17,928 nucleotides of DNA from an uncultured Clostridia bacterium (GTDB lineage Bacteria > Bacillota_A > Clostridia > TANB77 > CAG-508): positions 1 through 17,928 of the forward strand of contig CALXZR010000090.1 of the NCBI GenBank assembly GCA_944393295.1, in the 5' to 3' direction. A program made the translations under genes and the position numbers. Position 1 is the first letter of the stretch. Each line of letters starts with the position of its first letter. Below are positions 1-7,975 of the stretch, piece by piece. Under the pieces are notes generated by a model, which was not told the DNA's origin, ran no database searches, and saw only the letters and a program-made list of their open reading frames with translations.

Positions 1-43
1 GAAAGCGTCTGACTAAAAAATATGAAGAAGCAATAAATTATTT

Positions 44-74
44 AAATAGAACTCGGATAGAGTTCTATTTTTCT
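44..74 (+). terminator. Rho-independent terminator, possibly bidirectional
   Basis: A perfect 11-bp inverted repeat (44-54 with 60-70) closes a five-base loop and is followed on the + strand by a T-rich run. As a + strand terminator it would end a gene whose tail lies at the window edge; two of the three forward frames stop at 12 or 16. Read in the other direction it overlaps the last codon and the stop of the superoxide dismutase gene and is followed by an A/T-rich tract, so it may serve both converging genes. The hairpin is directly visible; the shared role is inference. Confidence 0.75.
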
Positions 75-517
75 ATTTTGCCACAAGCAATTTTAATTCC
101 AGAATTTCCACTTGGTTGAGTTTTAAAGTCATCTGGTGAATCATGAATAATTATTACTTTGCCAATTATATCAGAAATTTTAAATTTATTTACTAGTACA
201 CTCATATATGCATAACCATTATTTTCTAGTAAAGGAGGTAAATCTCCACTATGAAATGGATGAGGACAATTATTTAGATTTAAGTGAGTTTTTGCATTTG
301 CAAATTCATCATCTAAAGTTCCAGAGCAAGAAGTTCCTTCATGTATATGAAATCCAAAAAATCTGCCAGTGCATTTATTAGAAGCTTTAGGTAATCCTGT
401 AATTTTAGCAGTAACTAATACACCATTTAATGTTTGTTTAAAAGTAACGATACCATCTATTTTAGGATATAGTTTTCCACCTTTTATATGAGCTTTTGCA
501 CTTAAAAAAATCGACAT
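65..517 (-). CDS. sodC: Cu/Zn superoxide dismutase family protein, no signal peptide
   Basis: This is a 150-residue Cu/Zn-type superoxide dismutase, which converts superoxide to oxygen and peroxide. The metal-site pattern is intact: GFHIHE (two copper His near 57 and 59), THLN (bridging His near 78), HPFHSGD (zinc His and Asp, 86-92), a His before DSPDDF near 125, and the closing GNSGIKIACG with the second Cys of the usual disulphide. The start is set at 517 because AAAGGTG sits 8 nt upstream of it. An in-frame ATG at 535 would add six residues but has no SD and lies just ahead of that SD. There is no signal peptide or lipobox, unlike most bacterial SodC proteins, so a cytoplasmic location is inferred. 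The zinc loop is shorter than in classic enzymes, and Lys stands where the guiding Arg (Arg143 in the bovine enzyme) usually is. It is the only minus-strand gene here. Confidence 0.9.
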   Translation of the reverse strand: MSIFLSAKAHIKGGKLYPKIDGIVTFKQTLNGVLVTAKITGLPKASNKCTGRFFGFHIHEGTSCSGTLDDEFANAKTHLNLNNCPHPFHSGDLPPLLENNGYAYMSVLVNKFKISDIIGKVIIIHDSPDDFKTQPSGNSGIKIACGKIEK

Positions 518-599
518 ATTAATAACACCTTTCATTTTAAATTTTTTTATGTTATATTTTATTCATAAAATTTTTTATTGTTAAATTTATTAATCAAAT

Positions 600-629
600 A
601 TTATAGTTTTTAGGTTTTAAGAGAGTTAA
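600..629 (-). promoter_or_regulatory. Possible promoter for the superoxide dismutase gene
   Basis: On the minus strand there is a perfect TATAAT (605 to 600), with TTAACT (four of six matches to the -35 consensus) 18 nt upstream. It lies about 80 nt before the chosen start. The region is so A/T-rich that other matches are possible, so this is only a candidate. Confidence 0.35.
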
Positions 630-686
630 ATATATAATAATTGTAATAAAAATGATATTTTTTAATACATTTAATTAGGGAATTAC

Positions 687-715
687 TGTACAAATTTTTC
701 TTTTTGCTATATAAT
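687..715 (+). promoter_or_regulatory. Sigma-A-type promoter of the murE operon
   Basis: TGTACA and TATAAT are separated by 17 nt. Transcription would begin near 722, giving a leader of under 30 nt with the SD GGAGG at 738-742, six nt before the murE start. This short leader leaves little room for attenuation or a riboswitch. No other promoter is evident before mraY, ftsW or murG. Confidence 0.6.
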
Positions 716-748
716 ATGATTGAATTTTAATATGTTTGGAGGCTTTAA

Positions 749-2236
749 ATGGAACTTAAAAAAGTTTTAGAAGGAATAAAAAATATTAAAATAAGAGGAA
801 ATGTAGATTTAGATATATCTAATGTAGAAAATAATTCTAAAAAAGTAACACAAAATTCTTTGTTTGTAGCAATAAAGGGTTTTGATGTAGATGGACATAA
901 ATTTGTAGAAGAAGCAATAAAAAATGGAGCTATTGCTGTTATGCTAGATATGAATGCTGATTTAAAAGGAATAAAAATTCCAGCAGGTATAACAGTTATT
1001 ATTGCAGAAGATACAAGATATGCTTTGGCTATTGCATCTTGTAATTTCTATGATAATCCATCTAGAAAATTTAAATTAATTGGTGTTACTGGGACAAAAG
1101 GAAAAACTACAACAACTTTTATGATAAAAACAATTTTAGAAAAACAAGGCTATAAAGTAGGTTTAATAGGAACTATAGAGAATTATATAGGTGAAGACAG
1201 TATTGGTAAAAGTACAAGAACAACTCCAGAAAGTCTAGACTTACAAAGAATGTTTTATCAAATGGTAAAAGAAAAAATGGATTATGTAGTAATGGAAGTG
1301 TCTTCACAAAGCTTAAAATTAAATAGAGTAGCTGGATGCGATTTTGATATAGGAGTATTTACAAATTTATATAAAGATCATATTAGTGAAAAAGAACATA
1401 CAGATTTAGAAGATTATTTTGAATCAAAGAAAAAACTATTTACAATGTGTAGAAAAGGTTTTGTAAACTTTGATGACTTTAAAGGAATTAAAATTGTAAA
1501 TACAATAAAATCTTGTTCTTTTAAAACTTATGGAATAGATAATACTGCAGATTATTTAGCAAAAGACATTACAATTACAAACATCAGTGTTGATTATAAA
1601 GTTAAAATTCATGGAAAAAATGAAAGAATAAAAGTAAATATTCCTGGAAGATTTAGTGTATATAATAGCTTAGCTGCTATTGCTGTAACAGAGTATTTAG
1701 GTGTAAGTACAGAAAATATGAAGGAAGCTTTGGAAAATATAACAGTTTCAGGAAGAAGTGAGCTTGTACCAAATAAGGCAGAACTTGCAATAATGATTGA
1801 TTATGCTCATACAGCGGAAAGCCTAGAAAATATTTTGCAAGCAGTAAAAAGCTACACAAAAGGCAGAGTAATATGTGTTTTTGGATGTGGAGGAGATAGA
1901 GATAAGCATAAAAGACCAGAAATGGGAGAAGTATCAGGAAGAGTAGCTGATTTTTCTATTATTACAACAGATAATCCAAGAACAGAAGAACCAGAAGAAA
2001 TTATAAAAGAAATAGAAGAAGGAATAAAGAAAACAAAGGGAAAATATACTGTTATTGTTGATAGAAGAGAAGCAATAAAAGAAGCTATAAAAATGATGAA
2101 TAATAAAGATATTGTAGTTCTTGCAGGAAAAGGGCATGAACCATATCAAGAAATAAATGGTGTAAAATATCCTTTTGACGAAAGAGAGATTGTAAAGGAT
2201 ATAATTAAAGAACTAAATATAGAAAACAAGAAATAA
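749..2236 (+). CDS. murE: UDP-MurNAc-tripeptide synthetase (meso-diaminopimelate adding)
   Basis: MurE is the cytoplasmic ligase that adds the third stem-peptide residue to UDP-MurNAc-L-Ala-D-Glu using ATP. The 495 residues show the Mur-ligase order: N-terminal UDP-binding domain (about 1-105), ATP-binding GTKGKTTTT (115-123), the central FTNLYKDH segment (205-211), the candidate carbamylated Lys in YFESK near 227, IDYAHT at about 350-355, and GKGHEPYQE near 460-468. The motif DNPR at 408-411 is the recognised signature for meso-diaminopimelate rather than lysine, so a DAP-type wall is predicted. The SD GGAGG lies 6 nt upstream. It is the first gene of the cell-wall operon, and mraY starts 20 nt after its stop. 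murF, normally next, is missing. Family assignment is secure; substrate choice follows from the DNPR rule. Confidence 0.97.
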   Translation: MELKKVLEGIKNIKIRGNVDLDISNVENNSKKVTQNSLFVAIKGFDVDGHKFVEEAIKNGAIAVMLDMNADLKGIKIPAGITVIIAEDTRYALAIASCNFYDNPSRKFKLIGVTGTKGKTTTTFMIKTILEKQGYKVGLIGTIENYIGEDSIGKSTRTTPESLDLQRMFYQMVKEKMDYVVMEVSSQSLKLNRVAGCDFDIGVFTNLYKDHISEKEHTDLEDYFESKKKLFTMCRKGFVNFDDFKGIKIVNTIKSCSFKTYGIDNTADYLAKDITITNISVDYKVKIHGKNERIKVNIPGRFSVYNSLAAIAVTEYLGVSTENMKEALENITVSGRSELVPNKAELAIMIDYAHTAESLENILQAVKSYTKGRVICVFGCGGDRDKHKRPEMGEVSGRVADFSIITTDNPRTEEPEEIIKEIEEGIKKTKGKYTVIVDRREAIKEAIKMMNNKDIVVLAGKGHEPYQEINGVKYPFDEREIVKDIIKELNIENKK

Positions 2237-2256
2237 TAATTCAAAAGGAGAAATTT

Positions 2257-3231
2257 ATGAAATTACAAATAATGTACTTGGTAATTGCTTTTATAGTTTC
2301 AGCATTACTAGAAAAAATATTAATACCGTTTTTAAAAAAGCTGAAAGTAGGTCAAAGTGAAAGATATGACGGACCAAGATCACATTTAAAAAAACAGGGA
2401 ACTCCAACAATGGGAGGAGTTGCAATGATAATAGTGTTGCTTTTATTTTTAATAATATTTTGCATACTAAATAAAGGCAACTTTGAAGCTATAAAAACAA
2501 TATTAGCTGTAGGACTAACTAGTATAGGTTTTGGACTAGTAGGTTTTATAGATGATTTTAAAAAGGTAATTTTAAAAAATACAGAAGGTTTAAATCCAAA
2601 ATTAAAAATGTTTGGACTTTTAATTATAGCTACTGCATATACAATATTTTTAACAAATTTTACAGATATTGGAACAGATATAAGGATACCTTTTACAGAT
2701 ATTTTTATTTCATTACCAGTATGGATTTATATTCCATTTACAATTTTTGTTATGTTAGGAACTACAAATGCTGTTAATTTAACAGATGGAGTAGATGGCT
2801 TAAATGGAAGTGTTTCTGCAATAATGATGACAGCTTTGTCTATTATTTCTTTAAAGATGGGTAATGAATCTTTATCAATATTAACAAGTGTAGTAGCAGG
2901 AAGTTGCATAGGATTTTTAGTATATAATTTTCATCCGGCAAAGATCTTTATGGGAGATACAGGTTCTATATTTTTAGGTGGAGTTTTAGCAAGTACTGCA
3001 ATTTATTTAAAAAATCCATTATTGCTTGTTATCATAGCAATTATACCAGTATTAGAGACAATATCTGATATAATGCAAGTTATCTATTTTAGAAAAACAG
3101 GAAAACGACTATTTAGAATGGCTCCACTACATCATCATTTTGAACTTTCAGGCTGGAGAGAAAATAGAGTAGTAGTAGTTTTTTCATTAGTTACATTAAT
3201 TGCTTCAGTAATTGGAATTTTTTCAGTTTAA
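2257..3231 (+). CDS. mraY: Phospho-MurNAc-pentapeptide transferase (lipid I synthase)
   Basis: MraY is the integral membrane enzyme that transfers phospho-MurNAc-pentapeptide from UDP to undecaprenyl phosphate, making lipid I on the inner face of the membrane. The 324-residue length and about ten hydrophobic segments fit the family. Visible signatures are GPRSHLKKQGTPTMGG (39-54), the Asp pair at 99-100, NLTDGVDGLNG (174-184), GDTGS (233-237) and the His triplet at 292-294 in APLHHHFELSGW. All expected catalytic Asp and His residues are present. An AAAGGAG SD lies just upstream. It sits between murE and ftsW with 20-nt gaps, consistent with one mRNA. murD, which usually follows mraY, is absent. 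Confidence 0.97.
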   Translation: MKLQIMYLVIAFIVSALLEKILIPFLKKLKVGQSERYDGPRSHLKKQGTPTMGGVAMIIVLLLFLIIFCILNKGNFEAIKTILAVGLTSIGFGLVGFIDDFKKVILKNTEGLNPKLKMFGLLIIATAYTIFLTNFTDIGTDIRIPFTDIFISLPVWIYIPFTIFVMLGTTNAVNLTDGVDGLNGSVSAIMMTALSIISLKMGNESLSILTSVVAGSCIGFLVYNFHPAKIFMGDTGSIFLGGVLASTAIYLKNPLLLVIIAIIPVLETISDIMQVIYFRKTGKRLFRMAPLHHHFELSGWRENRVVVVFSLVTLIASVIGIFSV

Positions 3232-3251
3232 TTTGAAAGGAACAAAAGAAA

Positions 3252-4415
3252 ATGGTACAAAAAAATAAAAAATGGAGGTTATTCACTAAAGGTGCTAGTG
3301 ACTATGTAATTTGGGTAGTAACTATGCTTTTGTTAGCATTAGGGATAATAATGGTACTTTCAGCAAGTTCACCAGCTTCGCTATCTGAAGAGGGTAATAG
3401 CTATAAATATGTAACAAAGCAAGCTATTTCAGCAGGAATAGGAATTGCTGGTATGATAGTTATTTCAAAAGTAGACTATAATATTTACAAAAAATTAAAA
3501 TGGCTTATTTACATAGTTGTTAATGCTTTACTAATATATACAGGTCTTTTTGGTAGTGAAGGTGGAGGAGCTAAAAGATGGATAGTTTTGTTTGGATTTA
3601 ACTTCCAACCATCAGAGCTTGCAAAATTAGGATTTATAGTTTTTTATGCAGCATATTTAAGTGAAGTAAAAGAAAATGGAAAAATAAAATCATTTTTTCA
3701 TGGATGCTTAATACCACTTGCTTTATTATTACCTGTTGTTTTTTCAATATATTATTTACAAAATCATTTTAGTGCAACTTTTGTTATAGGAATGATAACA
3801 ATTGTTCAAATGTTTATTGCAGGAACTAGATTAGGACATATCGTAATAGCTGGAATAATGGCAGCTTGTGCATATGTGGGATATAGTACTATAAAAGATT
3901 TTGGAAAAGTATCAGAAGCTACTGATGAAAGCTTTAGAAAAAACAGAATTCAAGTTTGGTTAAATCCTGAGTCAGATCCAAAAGGAAAAGGATGGCAAAT
4001 ATTACAAAGTTTATATACTATTGCATCAGGAGGTTTATTTGGAGTTGGTTTAGGAGAAAGTAAACAAAAATATTTATATTTACCAGAACCACATAATGAT
4101 TTTATTTTTGCTGTACTTGCAGAAGAATTAGGATTTTTTGGTTGTGCATTTGTAATTATATTATTTGGTATATTTATTTGGAGAGGTATTGTAATTGCTA
4201 TGAAGGCTCCAGATACTTTTTCTAGTTTAATTGCTATAGGAATAGTAACTATGATAGGAATTCAAGCTATTATAAATATTGCAGTTGTTACAAATACTAT
4301 GCCAGTTACAGGAATGCCATTACCTTTCTTTAGTTACGGTGGAACAGCAATAATTGTAGATTTAGTTGCAGTTGGATTGCTACTAAATATATCAAGACAT
4401 TGTAATCAAAAATAG
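3252..4415 (+). CDS. ftsW: SEDS-family peptidoglycan polymerase, FtsW or SpoVE
   Basis: SEDS proteins polymerise lipid II into glycan strands with a partner class B penicillin-binding protein. This 387-residue protein has about ten membrane segments and the family landmarks GAKRW (106-110), FQPSELAKL (118-126), and the outer-loop LPEPHNDFIFAVLAEELG with the conserved catalytic-type Asp near 283. Near the C-terminus is MPVTGMPLPFFSYGGT (350-365). The position between mraY and murG is that of ftsW in general and of spoVE in spore formers. Sequence alone cannot separate division FtsW from sporulation SpoVE, so the symbol is provisional. The SD is AAAGGA with about 10 nt to the ATG. The gap to murG is 11 nt, indicating an operon. 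Confidence 0.93.
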   Translation: MVQKNKKWRLFTKGASDYVIWVVTMLLLALGIIMVLSASSPASLSEEGNSYKYVTKQAISAGIGIAGMIVISKVDYNIYKKLKWLIYIVVNALLIYTGLFGSEGGGAKRWIVLFGFNFQPSELAKLGFIVFYAAYLSEVKENGKIKSFFHGCLIPLALLLPVVFSIYYLQNHFSATFVIGMITIVQMFIAGTRLGHIVIAGIMAACAYVGYSTIKDFGKVSEATDESFRKNRIQVWLNPESDPKGKGWQILQSLYTIASGGLFGVGLGESKQKYLYLPEPHNDFIFAVLAEELGFFGCAFVIILFGIFIWRGIVIAMKAPDTFSSLIAIGIVTMIGIQAIINIAVVTNTMPVTGMPLPFFSYGGTAIIVDLVAVGLLLNISRHCNQK

Positions 4416-4426
4416 AAGGAGAATAT

Positions 4427-5542
4427 ATGAAAGTAATAATTTCAGCAGCAGGAACAGGGGGACATATTAATCCTGGAATTGCTATTGCTAACAAAATAAA
4501 AGAAAAAGAACCAGATTCAGAAATTGTGTTTTTTGGAACAAATCGTGGCTTAGAAAATGATTTAGTTCCAAGAGCTGGATACAAACTAAAAAGAATAGAA
4601 GCTTATGGTCTAAAAAAAGAATTATCAATTAAAAATATTAAACATATATTGCAAACTATACATAGTAAAAAAGAAGTAAAAGCTTTTATAGAAGAATTTA
4701 AACCAGATGTAGTAATAGGTACAGGAGGCTATATTTGTGGACCTGTATTTGCAGCAGCTATTTCAAAAAATATTCCAACTGTACTACATGAAAGTAATGC
4801 ATATCCAGGTAGAGCTGTTAAAATGTTTGCAAAAGAAACAGACTTAGTATTAGTAGGTTTTGAAGAAGCAAAAAATAAACTTACAAATGCTAAAAAAATA
4901 GTTGTAACTGGAACTCCAACCAAAATAAGAAAATTAAATATTACAAAAGAAAGAAAAAGAGAAATATTAAAGGAATTAGGCATAAAAAATGAAATGCCAA
5001 TAGTGTTGATTTTTGGTGGAAGTCAAGGTGCTAAAGTAATAAACGAAGCTGTTCAAAAATTAATAGAAAAAAATTTGAATAAGAATTATCAAATTATTTG
5101 GGCTACAGGTCCAAAACAGTTTGATGAAATAAAAGAAGCTTTTGAGAAAGCTAATATGTATATAAATTCAATTCCAAACGTAAAAATAGTTCCATATATT
5201 TATAATATGGAAGAAATGATGAATATTTCTGATTTATTTATTTGTAGAAGTGGTGCTATGACAATTACAGAAGTTGCAATTGTTGGAAAACCAGCAATAT
5301 TTATCCCATTACCTTCAATGTCAGCAAATAGACAAGAGGATAATGCAAGAGTTCTAGAAAAAATAGGAGCTGCAAAAATTATATTAAATAAAGATTTAAA
5401 TGAAATAAATCTAGCTGAAGCTGTGGACAATGTTATAGACAAAAAATCAGAATTAGAAGAAATGGGAAGATTAGCAAACTCATTAGCTCCAAAAGATGTA
5501 GAAGAAAAAATTTATTATGAGATAAAACAAATTCTAAAATAA
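4427..5542 (+). CDS. murG: UDP-GlcNAc:lipid I GlcNAc transferase (lipid II synthase)
   Basis: MurG is a peripheral GT-B glycosyltransferase that adds GlcNAc to lipid I to give lipid II, the substrate of the SEDS polymerase encoded just upstream. The 371 residues show the N-terminal GTGGH loop (9-13), GTGGYICGP (98-106), HESNAYPG (121-128; HEQN in many relatives), the second Gly loop GGSQGA (197-202), and the donor-site segment CRSGAMTITEVAIVGKPAI (273-291) followed by the Gln-Glu pair in NRQEDNA. Length and motif spacing are normal. The SD GAAGGAG lies about 7 nt from the ATG. It is the last gene of the cluster and is followed directly by a terminator. Confidence 0.97.
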   Translation: MKVIISAAGTGGHINPGIAIANKIKEKEPDSEIVFFGTNRGLENDLVPRAGYKLKRIEAYGLKKELSIKNIKHILQTIHSKKEVKAFIEEFKPDVVIGTGGYICGPVFAAAISKNIPTVLHESNAYPGRAVKMFAKETDLVLVGFEEAKNKLTNAKKIVVTGTPTKIRKLNITKERKREILKELGIKNEMPIVLIFGGSQGAKVINEAVQKLIEKNLNKNYQIIWATGPKQFDEIKEAFEKANMYINSIPNVKIVPYIYNMEEMMNISDLFICRSGAMTITEVAIVGKPAIFIPLPSMSANRQEDNARVLEKIGAAKIILNKDLNEINLAEAVDNVIDKKSELEEMGRLANSLAPKDVEEKIYYEIKQILK

Positions 5543-5553
5543 AAATATTAAAT

Positions 5554-5580
5554 AAAGGTGTCTATTGATACCTTTTCTTT
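5554..5580 (+). terminator. Rho-independent terminator of the murE-murG operon
   Basis: A 9-bp stem (5554-5562 with 5567-5575, one G-T pair) closes a TATT loop and runs into TTTTCTTT, 11 nt after the murG stop. A second 9-bp hairpin follows at once (5580-5588 with 5595-5603), overlapping the T-rich tail. Confidence 0.85.
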
Positions 5581-5618
5581 AGTTATTTAAACAAAAATAA
5601 CTATTTAATGAATAATAC

Positions 5619-5647
5619 TTGCAAAATAGTAAATATTGAATTACAAT
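5619..5647 (+). promoter_or_regulatory. Promoter of topA
   Basis: TTGCAA and TACAAT are separated by exactly 17 nt, after the upstream terminator and about 34 nt before the topA start. The SD AGGAG is at 5668-5672, eight nt before the ATG. Confidence 0.6.
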
Positions 5648-5680
5648 ACAAAAGTAAATAAAGTTTTAGGAGTAAAATAG

Positions 5681-7789
5681 ATGATTGATAAATTAGTTAT
5701 AGTAGAATCACCTGCAAAAGCTAATACAATTAAGAAATTTTTAGGTGGAAAAAGCAAAGTTGTTGCTTCTATGGGTCATATAAGGGATTTACCAAAATCA
5801 AAATTAGGCATAGATATAGAAAATAATTTTGAACCACAATATATAAATATTAGAGGAAAAGCTAGCTTGATAAATTCTTTAAAAAAAGATGCAAAAGATG
5901 CGAAAACTGTTTACTTAGCAACTGACCCTGATCGTGAAGGAGAAGCTATAGCTTGGCATTTAGCGTATATTTTAGGAATAGATACAAATAATTTATGTAG
6001 AGTAACTTTTAATGAGATTACAAAAACTGCTGTAAAAAATGGAATAGCAAATCCAAGAAAGATAGATTTAAATTTAACAAATGCTCAGCAAGCTCGTAGA
6101 GTTCTAGATAGAATTGTTGGTTATAAAATAAGCCCAGTATTATGGAAAAAAGTTAAAAGAGGATTATCAGCTGGTAGAGTTCAGTCAGTTGCTGTAAAGT
6201 TGATAGTAGATAGGGAAGAAGAAATTGAAAAATTCATAGCAGAAGAATATTGGAATATATATTTAATTGCATCAGATAAAAAAACTAAAACAAAGTTTCA
6301 AGCAAAATTTTATGGAATAGATGGAAAAAAAGTTGATCTTCATAAGCAAGAAGATGTTGAAGAAATTATAAATAAAATAGATAAAGAAAAATATATAGTT
6401 AAAGAAATTAAAAAAGGTGAAAAAAAGAGAAACCCTGCACCACCATTTACTACAAGTACTATGCAACAGGAAGCGTCTAGAAAATTAAATTTTGCAATTA
6501 AGAAAACTATGTCTGTGGCTCAAGGTTTATATGAAGGTGTAAAATTACCAGAGTATGGAGAAACTGGTTTAATAACTTATATGAGAACTGATTCAACAAG
6601 AATTTCAAATGAAGCAAGGCTAGCTGCAAAAGAGCAAATAGAAAAAATTTATGGACCAGAATATTATGAGAATCGTTTTTATAAGACAAAATCAGAAGCT
6701 CAAGATGCCCATGAAGCTATTAGACCTGCTCATATTGAGCTTAAACCAGAAGATATAAAAAATAGTTTAACTCCAGATCAATATAAATTATATAAGTTAA
6801 TTTACAATAGATTTTTAGCAAGTCAAATGTCTTCAGCAATATATGATACTATTTCAGCTACGATATCAGCAGATAAATATGATTTTAAAGCAAATGGTCA
6901 GACAATAAAATTTAAAGGCTTTATGACTTTATATGTTGAAACAGAAGAAAATACAAAAGAAGAGGAATTTACAAAAATTCCTGAACTAAAAGAAGGAGAA
7001 CAAGTAAAAAAAGAAGAATTAACTTCTAAGCAAAGTTTTACAGAACCACCAGCAAGATACACTGAAGCAAGCCTTGTAAAAACATTAGAAGAAAAAGGAA
7101 TAGGTAGACCAAGTACTTATGCTCCTATAATTACAACAATTTTAGCAAGAAGATATATAGAAAAACTTCAAAAACAATTAGTACCAACAGATTTGGGTAA
7201 AATAGTAAATAAATTACTTATTGAAAATTTTGGAGATATTATAAATGTAGAATTTACAGCACAAATGGAAAATGAATTTGATAAAATAGCAGAAGGAAAT
7301 GAAAACTGGAAAGATGTAATAAGGGAATTTTACACACCTTTTGAACAAATAGTGGAAAAAGTGGAGAAAGAATTAGAACATGTGAAATTAGAGGATGAAG
7401 TTTCTGATGTGCCTTGTGAATTTTGTGGAAGAATGATGGTTATTAAATATGGAAGATATGGAAAGTTTTTAGCTTGTCCTGGTTATCCAGAATGCAAGAA
7501 TGCTAAACCATTTATTGAAACGATAGATGTTCCTTGCCCAAAGTGTGGAGCAAAAGTTCAAATTAGAAAAACTAAAAAACATAGAACTTACTATATTTGT
7601 GAAAATAATCCAGCAAGTTGTAATTATATTTCTTGGAATAAACCAAAACCAGGAGAAAAATTTGTTGAAAGTGAAGAAGATTTATCAGAAATAAAAGAAG
7701 AAAATGCAAAAACTAAAAAGAAAAAAACAGCAAAGAAAACTTCTACAAAAAAAACTGGTAAGAAAACCACAAAAAAATCTAATAAATAA
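5681..7789 (+). CDS. topA: DNA topoisomerase I (type IA)
   Basis: TopA relaxes negative supercoils by cutting one strand through a 5'-phosphotyrosine link. The 702 residues begin with the TOPRIM domain: Glu9 in VESPAKA and the acidic triad Asp82, Asp84, Glu86 in TDPDREGEA, which bind Mg. The catalytic Tyr is about residue 300 in ETGLITYMRTDSTR. IGRPSTYAPII (464-474) is another family motif. The C-terminal part carries two four-Cys zinc ribbons (about 579, 582, 599, 605 and 619, 622, 640, 647). It ends in a Lys-rich tail (about 675-702) that probably aids DNA binding. The gene has its own promoter and terminator. In many Bacillota trmFO follows topA directly; here a 925-codon gene lies between them. 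Confidence 0.97.
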   Translation: MIDKLVIVESPAKANTIKKFLGGKSKVVASMGHIRDLPKSKLGIDIENNFEPQYINIRGKASLINSLKKDAKDAKTVYLATDPDREGEAIAWHLAYILGIDTNNLCRVTFNEITKTAVKNGIANPRKIDLNLTNAQQARRVLDRIVGYKISPVLWKKVKRGLSAGRVQSVAVKLIVDREEEIEKFIAEEYWNIYLIASDKKTKTKFQAKFYGIDGKKVDLHKQEDVEEIINKIDKEKYIVKEIKKGEKKRNPAPPFTTSTMQQEASRKLNFAIKKTMSVAQGLYEGVKLPEYGETGLITYMRTDSTRISNEARLAAKEQIEKIYGPEYYENRFYKTKSEAQDAHEAIRPAHIELKPEDIKNSLTPDQYKLYKLIYNRFLASQMSSAIYDTISATISADKYDFKANGQTIKFKGFMTLYVETEENTKEEEFTKIPELKEGEQVKKEELTSKQSFTEPPARYTEASLVKTLEEKGIGRPSTYAPIITTILARRYIEKLQKQLVPTDLGKIVNKLLIENFGDIINVEFTAQMENEFDKIAEGNENWKDVIREFYTPFEQIVEKVEKELEHVKLEDEVSDVPCEFCGRMMVIKYGRYGKFLACPGYPECKNAKPFIETIDVPCPKCGAKVQIRKTKKHRTYYICENNPASCNYISWNKPKPGEKFVESEEDLSEIKEENAKTKKKKTAKKTSTKKTGKKTTKKSNK

Positions 7790-7797
7790 TAAAAAAG

Positions 7798-7829
7798 AAA
7801 TTCAAGATATTATATCTTGAATTTTTTTT
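7798..7829 (+). terminator. Rho-independent terminator of topA
   Basis: A perfect 12-bp stem (7798-7809 with 7813-7824) closes a three-base loop and is followed by further Ts to 7829, starting 9 nt after the topA stop. Confidence 0.9.
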
Positions 7830-7848
7830 AAAGCCTTTTTGTTTACGG

Positions 7849-7862
7849 AAATACATGTATTT
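7849..7862. repeat. 14-bp perfect palindrome upstream of the 925-codon gene
   Basis: AAATACATGTATTT is a perfect dyad 32 nt upstream of the -35 element of the next promoter. It overlaps the end of TTACGGAAA (7843-7851), a 9-mer found twice more in spacers of this window. A regulator site is possible but unproven. Confidence 0.5.
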
Positions 7863-7893
7863 TAAAGTATAAAAAAATGTAATTGATTTGTAA

Positions 7894-7922
7894 TTGTAAA
7901 ACTTTATATTAAAAGCTATAAT
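7894..7922 (+). promoter_or_regulatory. Promoter of the 925-codon gene and trmFO
   Basis: TTGTAA and a perfect TATAAT are separated by 17 nt, about 50 nt before the coding start. The SD is AGAGGA at 7961-7966, nine nt before the ATG. No later promoter is visible for trmFO, so this one probably serves both genes. Confidence 0.65.
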
Positions 7923-7975
7923 AAAATTAATAATATAGTATTTGTAAGGATTTTAGCTAAAGAGGAAAGTTTGCT

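Noticed and set aside
518..535. Upstream ATG that would extend the superoxide dismutase by six residues
   Set aside because: No SD precedes it and it lies just ahead of the good SD (AAAGGTG) that serves the ATG at 517.
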